DNA of 64,000 bases from Chromobotia macracanthus (Eukaryota > Chordata > Actinopteri > Cypriniformes > Botiidae): positions 3,146,001 to 3,210,000 of the forward strand of contig JAZGTH010000040.1 of NCBI GenBank assembly GCA_036877525.1. Reading direction: 5' to 3'. Below are positions 49,201 to 61,200 of this stretch, piece by piece. Position numbers and translations under genes: made by a program. The notes under the pieces are model-generated. The model had not been told where the DNA came from. It worked only from the letters and a program-made list of their open reading frames with translations, and searched no databases. Numbering within the stretch: the first letter of the stretch is position 1; each line of letters starts with the position of its first letter.

Positions 49201-52200
49201 GACCATTTTTCATTTGCAATTCAACTGTCTGAGCAAGACTGAGTGCTTGGAAATAAACATTTGTCAAGCAAATGTTCATTGACATATTTAATACTACAAT
49301 TATCAAGACGCAATTAATAATGTTATCTACACAGTAGAAAGACAGGAAAAAGCAACATAACTTTATATACTTCACAACCATAACCATTTCTATAACTAAA
49401 CTAGTAAACGTTGTACACAATGGAGTTAATTTAGGTTTAAACATTCGCTTCTGCCCCATTCACAAGCATAATGAGGAGAAAGCTTAGATAACGACGGAGG
49501 GCCTAACGAAGGAAAGGAGGAGGCAGAAGGTTAATGAGGCCCATGAAGAGAGCCAGGAGGAGGTGGAAAGAAGGAGGGGAAAAACTGCTATTGTCTTGGG
49601 CAGTTGAGAAAAGAAAAAGGAATAAGAACAGAGCAGTGGGGAAAATCAATGGGCGAACAGAAGGACGGCATGCAGCAGAGACACGGGGGGCATCGCGCCA
49701 TAATGTTGCCCGGGTCACTCAGGAGTGGGGGCCTGTGGGGCGGGGGAGTAGGACTGAGATTGGGAAGAGAGATGTAGCGCCCACACGAGATGGTTGAGTA
49801 ATAAGATTAATGTACAACACTGTATTACATGCACAGATGTTGGAGCTCTAAGGAAAGTTTTAGTACTGAGTAACTGTTCACAACAAACAAGAAAGTTGGC
49901 AAATATACAGCACATAAACCACAATTTCGAGAGAACATTTTTCAGAACATATTGTTTGATTATGGTTATTATCAACATTTGTACAAGAGCATAACAAGAA
50001 ATGATGATCAAAAAAAACAAATTTATTTGTGTTTGATTTGTCTGAAAAACTTCTGATGTGTCTCTGATAAATCGGGGGCAATGGTGATGCAATACCAGAC
50101 ATCTAAACTTTACGGTAAGCGGCAGCCACTGCTTACAGGAACTGGGAGGTTTTCTAAATACTGGGAGTTAGTTTGTGCTTCGACTTTAAACAGTGCACAT
50201 CTGACAGATCATAAAATTTACCTTAACATGGTGGCCATCCATGTAGCGTGTAGCATCTCTAAAAAGCCGGTACATCACAAATCCTTGAGGGTCTATGCTG
50301 TCAATCAAGGGGTACGCCGTCTGCATGCAAACACACAAAGATATTCTTTAAAACCCTTTTGAAACACTAAGAAATTTTACCTTGTTAGGTTGTTCTTCTA
50401 AAGTATAATAAAACTCACTTATGTGCAGATACACGTTGGTTACCACAAAATTGCCTGCTTGTTAATTATTAAAACAGTAGTATGTTTTGATAACAGTATG
50501 GCCCATTTTACAAAAAGAGACACTCTTTAAAGCTACATTTACATTAAAATAAAGAAGAACAGCAGCAGCAATTTGGGAAAATCCAATCAAAATGAGGCTC
50601 ATTTGCATGACTTAAAAAGTGAGGCCAGATCGATCAATTATCAGATAATCAAGCAAACAGAGAAAAAACAAAACTAAACTAAAAAAAAATAATCACTGGT
50701 GCCACGTGAACAAAACACAGAAACAGACACACACAAACACTGAAGCTCAACATAAAAGTCTCGTTGACGGCAACATTTAGGAAACGTTATATTTGAGCAC
50801 AAGTACAGACTACTTGTTTGTAGAATCAACAGATGTGTAGGTGTGCCACGGTACCCAAAACATAAACAACTATTGTGTGTTCAACGCTAAGCAGGCTTCA
50901 AGACATTCTTCATTACAATTGCAGCTGAAATAGTGTAAGCAAAAACACATAACCAGCCCATCACATTGGCATTATTGTGGTAAACAGTAGGTTAAAACAA
51001 CCACCCCCCCAACTCACCATGCCTGTCTCTGATGTAAAGATCACTATCTCATACAGCGGAGCCAACTGCTGAAACAGGTAATCTATGCCAGGCCTCTTCT
51101 TAAAACGCCAGCCTGTGGCCAACTGGAGAGGTAAAGAAGATTCATAACACTTTATGCATAACATAGTAAGAGAGGTACAAAAATGAGTTTACATTATCAA
51201 AAGATTAAACCTAACATGTTAATCATAAATAATCCCACATTTCTAACTTAATATATTATACAAATATACATTTTCCTTTTAAACATAGCACATTCATTTC
51301 TAATGTATTCATTTCCTTTTCTAACAAAAAATAATATTGAACAGTTCTTTGCTGTTGATCGAGCAGTTTGCTTCATTTCATACCATCATGGTGTGTTTTT
51401 CTTATATGTGGTATTACAGCAGTAATTTAAAACAAACTATGTTCTTTTGGCAATCTATGTTTCTTTTCAGGAACCATCTGAAATACATTAATAAAGTATT
51501 TTACTTTAGGCCTCCCAGTTATTTACTGGTAAATGAGAGCCAGACTTCTCCAATAAGTCTTAATAATGAAAGGCACAACAGAATGAAACACTTACATTTG
51601 TAAATTAGGTAAATGCATTAACTGCGTTAAATTGTGCTAAATGAACTGTAAGCAGCCCTAATGTTGCTAAAACAAATGAAAGAAATTAGTACTGCATTCC
51701 TAAAATCTACAAGATAACAGTGATTCTTTCAGCATACTCAACACAACTAGGGATGTACGGTCTAGAATAATGGATACTTTTAAACGTGCACCTATACCGA
51801 AAAAGCAAAAAGTAAGAGTACAGTCACAGACAAAGAATCGCTTTAGGTTCATCCACAATCACTGTGCCATGTGCCATGTGCCACGGTAACAGTCTGCTGA
51901 GGAGTGTCGGGTTGCAGGTGGGCTATGCTGCACCTGTCACCTGTGTGTGGCCCTTCCCTCACAGCTGGCCAGATAGAAGAGAATGAGGAGGGAGAAAACA
52001 GGTAGGGAGAGATCGACAGGTGGTTGGCCCATAACAGCCACCCAGATGGCCTCATGTGGTTAACAAGAATTGATAAGAAAATTTATCAATAAAGTTTATC
52101 AAAATGGGGAAAAACCTTTTAAACTTAAAATAACCATTAACAGTAAATCAAATAGACAGTAGCACTTTATAGCAGATAGGGTTTAACAGTATGCCCACAA

Positions 52201-55200
52201 ATACATAACCTCCAAGCACAGCATGTACATGGTGTTTTTACAGGAAGTACAGACGAAAACATGAGAACAGCAGCAACTGCAGTCATTCTGCCTGCAATCA
52301 GGAGCATAACATCCACCAGAAATGTATATGTTATCTGCTGTTTAGATTACAATGGTATGCCGTTTCATTAGGCAGACTGAAACCATCAGGGCTTGTATAT
52401 GCTGTAAAAATGTTAAATGTTGATATGAGAATGTAAACAATTCAATGGACTGTTGACAGACTGTGTAGCTTGTTGTCGAGTATAGCTCTGGATTACAGCT
52501 CACTCAAATGCAGACCTACCGACCACTCTGGATGCAGGAGGACATCGGTGAGCTCCAGCACTAGAGTATATGGAGGCTGGTAATAGGGTTCTTGCAGGGG
52601 ATCTGGGAGAAGCTTTGGGCTTGTGGGCTCAATGATCATCTGTAGAGAAGCAGAAAGACATTTTTTAACCTCAGAATATTCTGACTGAAGATATTAAAGA
52701 GATAAATCCTTTGTTCTGAAGAAGGAAATCATACGGTTTCCCGTCTAGCTCTTTAATACAGAAGTCTTACTAAATGCTCTTACCTGTCTGTAATCTTTGA
52801 AGTATTTAAAGGTTCTTTTGAGTTGTTGGATGACTGGAACATCTGGAAAGGCAGGGAATCACAGGAATTAGATGGAAATCACCCGTTTAACAGTAAAATT
52901 GGTTTAAATCCCAAGCATTATTTTGTCCCCCCAAATGACTTCCACTAAAACATGACAAAATGACCAAAACATTTAACACTTAGAAGTTATCACTGCTTCG
53001 GGCTGCAGCAGAAAGTGATAATACAGCAAAGCTACACAAATACTTTCCAAGTAATAGTTATTTCAGTATCAAATAGCAAAGACCACTTTAAAACACTTTA
53101 CAACATCTCCACATCACTGAAACTGAAGCGATTAGCCCGTTTCATGGCATCCAAACGCCACATGCCATATGCCAAATAAAGAGGCGAAAAGGGCAGATGA
53201 AGTGGCGACACACAGGTTCCCTGGACCTCCTGCCCAGCTCGCTGCGCGTCTGTTAAGGCGTTTGGCCCGCCAAAAGGGGCCCGTCAACAACATCAGGGCA
53301 CATGGAAGGAGGTTGATTGGGAGCCACGGAGGAGGGGCAATACAAACTGCTTAAACACCCTGTCGTCTGCCACTCTACATCTTTCCCTCCCTTTCTCCTC
53401 TCGCTGTTTGATTAGTTTGAAGGGGGAGTGTTTGCGCTCTTCAAGGGAGCATGTGCCTGTTTGCAGCCTCCAATGGGATAAGCTCTCCCTGGAGACTCAT
53501 GAGTGTAGGGCCGCTTATCACTCTTCTGAGGAACGGTGAGACATTGCTAGTGTGTAATGCCAGAAAGGGATGGGCTTCCCCACAAGTCTGGTTTCTCTCA
53601 AGGTTTTTCTTGACTTAGTAGGTGCCAAATATATAATGTCAATCTCAATGCTTTATGTTTTATGAAGGTTATGGCTATTTGAAATTTGTTTTGAAAAAGG
53701 TCCTTTCCTCAATTTTGTTCATCTTTCCATAGCTTCAACTCTATTCCGTGTACTTGTAAATACAGCTTTGCAGACTATGTTTTTGTTGGCTTTTTAGACA
53801 AATGTTAAATACTGTCTTATTTGCAAGTTGCTTTGGATAAGAGTAATTTACTAGAAGTAAAAAGCATCTAAATAAATGTAACATGACTAAAGATCATCAC
53901 CATTTCCGTTTTGACTAATTTGTGACCAAAAGGCCTCGATCATAGCCAATTAGCAAAGCTTGCCCACCATAATGCTCTTTTAGCTGTTGTGCTGCTAGTT
54001 GGAACTGCGTAAATACATGGCGACTGGTCAACCCGATTTCAAACCAGTCTCACAAGTGCATGCAGCAATGTCCAAATTCATGTGAAAATAAGACACCAAA
54101 CCACAGCCTACGTTTACCCAACTGTCGTCTTATCCATGTTTGTTGGCTCTTATCCATGTTTGTTGGCTCTTTTCCCCATACTGTTCAAATCAGTGTTAAA
54201 ACAAACACAATCGCTTCCTTCATGGTACTTACAGACATGTCAAGCAAGTAACTGTCACATTGCTATGCAAGCAAGTCTGTGCAAGAACGGATTTTGGGAT
54301 CATATAGCGGAGAAGGAGAGAGATCTTGTAATTTACGTAAAGTGTGCACAAACATAAGAGAATGCCATGAAATCTTTATATTTGTTTGTGTGCACATGGC
54401 TTTAGCTGTATTAGATGAAACACCTGTGGCATCTAATGTGCATGACTTATGAAGTAATTATGTTTTTAAAGGAGCTTTTAGGAAGAAAGCTCTTTTTTTC
54501 ATTATAGTTGCCTGTTAAAGTTCAGTCCATTCAAACTGTCACACATCTGTCCCAGCACTAGACCGTCCTTCTCCACAGGTCCAAGATCAATACAAAGGTT
54601 GAATAGCAGCAAGAACCGTTACCAAGACTGATCCAAGATGACACCAGAGAAGGAAAAAATCCAGGGCAAAACAACTGCATTGAAGAGCCTCTTGTCCTAA
54701 CCTTGTTTGTCAGTGCAAATGGCGAGCAGCCCCATTGTTGCTTCACAGAGGGTCTGTGGCTCTCTGGAGGGACCAGTCCATTGAGTCGCATTGAGGAGGG
54801 AGGGATATGAAGATCGATGGCTAGGTCTCTGGACACAACAAAAGCCTCCTTTAATCCTGCTCTGGGTTAGCATATGCTTCGCTAGTTTGCCAAAGGCCAT
54901 TACTCAATTGCCTTTCTTCTTCCATCCTTTTCTTTAGAAGCCTCTTGCTATTCTTCCCTGTCAGTCACTTCTTTCTCCAGCCGTGAAAAGCGGTCTTTAG
55001 GTATGACCCCTCCTTCAGTGCTGTCATATAGAGATCTAATACTTCTGTGGGTAGTGTACCAGACCTGTGGTAACTTTGTTTTGTGATGGTCTATTGCTCA
55101 CGGTTTGTTTGGTATATGTGGACATATGCACCGAAAAGTAATAGAATTAAAGGAAATCACTAATGTGACAAAAAAACAAACAAACAAGAAAAAGATCACA

Positions 55201-58200
55201 TTTACTAACCACACAACTGGCCCACTTACCTACTAATTAATGTAAAACTAACACACACTGTTTATTTTCATGATTACCAGTACTCCCATTACTACCTTTG
55301 TATCATTATAGCCATCTGACCACTGACCATTAATCACAGTATGCGTTGTGTCCATTACTTACTTGTGGAACTGTTATTCCTTACCAGTGAGGGTATTAAA
55401 CAAAAATGCAGCTTTCACACAGGAGCAAGTTTCACAAACCCAATTTCATTTCCTTAACCATTGTTGGTGTATATGTTGGTAATGAAATTCCTGTATGTTT
55501 AGCTGCAAGCAAAACAACCTCTCTTGCTGGCACGTTTGAATCCACGCTACATGACGTCCTACAAGACTACACTTGCCATTTCACAGACACAGGCGATGGG
55601 TAAACCTGATTTATTCCATTCCAAATTTTATGACAGTAACATAATAAGCTTGTAATCATGCATTTACCAAAGTACAGAAATCTATGTGTGGTCTCATTCA
55701 GACATAACTGTAAATTATATGGCCAATTGCCATTGCAAACAAATTAAGTTATACAGATTTTGAAAAGGGGGTGGATAGACACAGAATATGCATGTATGGC
55801 CCACTCATTGAATGCCGTAACTTGGCAAGGGAGAAAGGTTTTTTGGAGGCACGCCTGTTTGAATAGCCCCGTCTCCCTGAGGACAGTGCTTATCAAGGGC
55901 CTGTCCTTCATCTCCACGCTAGCCTTCTGCTGTGAGAGGGAGGGTCATAATGGGCCCAGGAGAAAGCAAACCTGCATTCTCACTCCCCTGGGAGAGTGGG
56001 CGTTTTACCCCGGTCCCTAAAGTAATCATGGCCCTTCGTTATGGCATTAAAAGCTATATAAGCATTGGTGTTGGACAGCCGTGCTCAGGGCTCGGAGGTA
56101 ATAAAACAAGGTAAGGGGCAGAGGGAGTCACGTCAGGGAATGCATGGAATTAATTGCGCAATTATTTTGAGACCAAGCGATAACGCGGGGAAAGCGAAAG
56201 CAGCCTGCTATCTCAATTGAGATCAGCAGTAAATAAAGTGCTGGTGGCGTCTCTACCTTTACTCTGCTGATAATGCTAATGATTTTATTGAAGCTAGTGT
56301 GTCTTCAGTCGATGGCAATAAATTTATGTCAACGCTATCAAACAAAACAAGACACATCAACATAAAAGCCAAGCTGCACTTAACTGACAGCAAGCTAACC
56401 TTAAAGGAACAGCCCAATGTTTATTCCAGACCCATGTGTTCTTCTGAAGAATAAATGTACATTTTTGAAGAACAACTTTTCCATACAATGAAGGTGAATG
56501 AAGACTGGATCTATTAAGCTATAAACTCACAAAAAGTCAAATTAAATCAAATATAGCACGTTTCAGTTTGACGCTTATGGTGTCTGACCATGAGAGAGGG
56601 TTCGTTAAAATTTTCTTTAAAATCTAATGAACTTAATTTACCACCAATTTAGCCATATTGGACCAAAGCAGCATACAGAAAACAACAATTGCCACTAGCA
56701 ACTAGCACATGCACCACTTGCCAAAGGTTAAGGGCCAATCACAGTGTGTAAGAGATTGATGCCTGCAGGGGACATGTGGAGGGGTGCAGTACCATTGTAC
56801 ATTTGGCTCTGGAGTAGGTTGACGCCCGCTGGCACTGGGTATATGGTGTGATGCTATATGGCATATCCATCATGTCCCTCACTAAACGACAGGTAAACAC
56901 ACAGACAGCCCAGAAGGGCCCTAATCCACTAAAATGTATTGTTTGTTCCAATCCACAAGACATATCATTTCACATCAAATCAGAGCACGCCAGGTTACCT
57001 TCCATTACCTGGAAGCCATGTGTTTCTTTGCTATTAAAACACATTCAAATATACTGGGCTGTTTTATTGGATGAGGGCAAATGTAAAACTTGTAATACAT
57101 AACATAAACAGACATTGAGTTAGAGTCTTATGGGGAGGGCATTTTTAATTGTTATTATTAATATTTAGGCTTTTAAAGCCTCAATAAGCACATGCCTGTC
57201 AACAATCAACAACTTCTAAGAAATGCCTCAGGTCTCTACAGGTGCAGATAAGGACTTACCGTTATCAAACTCATCTGGAATCTGGAAATAAAAAAAGTGA
57301 GAGAGGTGAGTTGCAAGACAACATTTGCTCAGTGCACACTGGTATATCACGTCATCATGTGGGTGTAAAAGCTCTAAGGGCCTATTACAAGAAATGTATT
57401 ACTGTTAAATGCAAAATTTAAAACAAAATAATGAATGGTGATAAAATTGCTTAGAATGTTTTTTTAGACTGACAGATCGAAGGAAACTAACAGGGTTGAA
57501 CGGATGGAAGCCTGCGGAACACCATTAGATTTTTGCTTTCCTCAATTCCAAAGAAAGAACACAAAATTTAGATCTTGGCTCCGTATACTTAAAAATCGAA
57601 TAATATTACAAAGGATTATATCGCATAGAGAAATTATTTTAGGAAAATTAAAATAACTTAGCTACCACATTATTTAAAATCCAAGCCATATCTTAACAAA
57701 CAGATAAAAGACTACTACAGTGCCTTCTGGCATATCTTTGTAAACATTAATGAAAACTTTATGGGCGATATACAGTCCACCAATGAGCAATCAGATTCAG
57801 CACTGAACCAATGAATATTCAGCAACATCTGTCAGCATGTTCTGTCCTAATTGGATCCCAGCACACAACAGGACAGAACCACCACATGCTGCCTGTTGGA
57901 CCACTCAAAACACAGTGGATGTGCAGGGGTCCTGTGTCTGTCCCTTGAGTAAAATCATACTTTTTACAGAGACAAAACTGGCGCCCTCCGCTGGACAACA
58001 ACTGCAAATGCACCATATGTAGAATCAACGGGCTAATAATAACTAAGCGCTTCATAGAACTGTGGGTGTGAAACTCAATTTCTCAAAAAAAAAAAAAAAA
58101 ACTCAAAAATTCACATGCAAAGGCATCTCAAGTATAAATGTCAAGTTAAACGGGGCCACAAAAATAAATTAAAATATAAAAGAAAATAAACACGTTCCAA

Positions 58201-61200
58201 AATGACGAATGCAAAACTGCCCTCTGCTGGTGACTACATCTCGGTACAGTTTTGTTAAACACTTGTATGCACACAAACAACGTTAATAAATATTTGATTT
58301 TGTTGTGCATGTACAGCAAAATCTCATAAATTCCACCATCCCCATTGAGAGGCGACTATTTAAGTTATTTAAAAGACAAAATTTAGTTGCGATCCCCCAA
58401 TTTGATTTCGACCAAACGGTTTTCAAAGAGTGCTGACATACTATATAATAGAACTGGAACATTTATCTGTTTATTTTATCTGGTTACAATATTGCATTTT
58501 AAAATTTTATTTTGGAAAAAAATATTATTAGTTATACACAAAAACTTCAAATGAATTTTAATTTACTTTGTGAGATGGGATTTGAGTCTCTGGTCACACG
58601 CTCTCACCTCTCTTAAGTGCCATTCAATAAGGACCTGGAGCTGTGAAAAATGGCACCCTACAGCCTGGCACACTCCAAGGTCATGTCTTGTCTTGTGAAG
58701 TGTGCCCAGTTAACTGATCACTTGCCCAAAAGGTAGCCAAAAGGTTCATTATACAAGAGAAATATGCTCTTAAGCAAGACCCACAAACATTACATGAACT
58801 AAACCATTAAATGGTTTAGTTCAATTGACAAATGCTAATTAAACGGAAGACGGTGCTTGTATTAGTGAAGATTCTTTACAAAATGGTTCTTGAGCAACAC
58901 TCAAATGTAAACACATAGTACTGCTTACTGGAAATAAGTGACATCACTGCAGTAGGAAGCAAGAAACAAATCAGACAATAAACAACACATTCACAGCGGA
59001 CTTTCCAAAACCCCATAACATTACAGGTTAAACAGGTTAATATTCATATGCAGACTTTCAACAATGACACAAAGATGTGAGGTGTGAACAATATCCAAAA
59101 CGACTTATCAGGATGACATCTTAAAAGATCTAATTAGCAAAGTCCCTGCCTGGGGACTTTACTAATGGGTTTGTTTTTGAAAGGCCTGACACATTTAACA
59201 AACGTGACACACTGTTACAATGGTGCATATTCACAATACTCTATTAACATGCACATACACTTAAAATACTACCAAACAAAACATTTACATTGTCGCATCT
59301 AGCATATGCTTAGTCAAACTGACCTACAATACACTTAAACTGTCCATTTTATGAGTGTGTTTTCCATGCAAATCGAACCCATGGCCTTGGCATTGTTAGC
59401 ACCATGTACAAACAGCTGAACAGTTTTCTGTCCCAAAATGAACAGTAAATGTCATGAATTGTCCTTCATCTGATGCTGATGGCAATAAAGACAAGCAGCA
59501 GCCTTTCCATGGGAAAAGAGCCAAGCTCCCTGTCCCACACTGTACCTGTCACCTAATGACATCCAATTAGGCTGGGCAGAGGCGGCAGTTTTCACAGAAG
59601 GTCCGGCACACTTCACATTTGTCTTCTATGTGGTCACATACATGTGTTAAAGTGTGGCCTTTGAAATGAGTGTGAAACACAGCTGATAAGTGGCGGCACC
59701 GGCAATCAAGATGCGATTCCCGTGCAAACACCTCAGAGCAGCACATGCCACAGTCTGTAGAAAGCTGGGAAGGTGTGCGGTTTATAGAACACCGTGGCTA
59801 CAGTTAACACCTGTGAGCTCACCCACAGTTGTGAATAATGTCTTTGCAGTGAACGCTAAACAGACAAGGTTTTAAAACAAATGCCTAAACTTGTGAGGTC
59901 TAAATCCTGAGTATTTTTTAGCTGGGTATCCTTTTCGGGTTGGTTTCCTTCCAAAAAGGTAGTTTTATCTGTATCTACTTTTAAAACAGTATCTGTGAAA
60001 TTTCTTTACAATAAGCTCAAACTCCAGAAACTATGCTTAAGAGATTAAGTACTTTGCACACATTACTGCCTTTATCAGGCAGGGATGGATTATGGGGGAG
60101 GTTAGTTCTGCAAGCAGAAAACTGTGTTTCAAAATTGCCAAAGGTAAAGTGCAAGCTGATTAGTAGGGCCCCTAGCTTTAATACTGTTTGATATACAAAC
60201 CAGTCTACACTGTTACAAGCTGGTGCTAATTGGGGTCTACCAAACTAACTAAGGGAGCATATACCATTTACTACAACAATGTCAATGATCCTCAGGGACA
60301 ATGTCTGCCATTGATATTAGACCACTGATTTCAGACAATACAGCAGAAAGGAATCCATTTATGAGTGAAACATAAGAAAAGATTTAGGTTATAACTTTCT
60401 TAATAAAATTGCAATGGCACAAATTGTTTGGCGTGGTGTAAGGGTCCAAACGCTACTAAGAGGTCAGTGTAACTAAATTTGGGTTGAAAAACTGCTTCTA
60501 GGTAAGGGGTACCCAATACTGTGTCCTGCAGAGTTTAGCTCCAACCCTAATCAAACACACCTGAGCCCACTAAACAAGGTCTTACCAGGGATTTAACCTC
60601 TGTGATCAAAATGAAATAAACTACTAATCACTGTAAAAGAACATGTATTTGCAGATCTGTTTATTTATTGAAAATGCATGTGTGTATATATTTCTATGGT
60701 ACATACATTTGCAAACATTAAGTGGAAACTAATAACAGCCCAACACAATGATGGTGAAAACAACAAGCTGTTACAATTGTAAACAAACTGAGTTTTGTTC
60801 TTTTTTTGTTTAAAATGACACAGCAAAGCTTGACCTTCCTGTTTCTGGCATAAGCGTTATCCTCTGTATTATTACATTGAAAATACAGCTTTTTAATGAG
60901 GGTCAGACAGAAACCATGTAGCAAATTACGGTCATGCATCTCATAGTATTTCCTCAATTATCCATGGACTACGAATTCATGTGAATTATAAGTAATAAAG
61001 ACTATATTACAAGCTGCAATTATATAGTCTATTTGTTGCACAAATAAATCCAATATGACAAAGCAAATTTTAAATCCAAAAGAATTAGGCAAGGACCTCT
61101 GATACTTTATTATTGAATTCATTTAGAATTGCCTCTGCTACACTGGATCAATTGTACATCCTTGTTCTGTTTTTATTAATTTACAATAAGTGGAAGCCGA

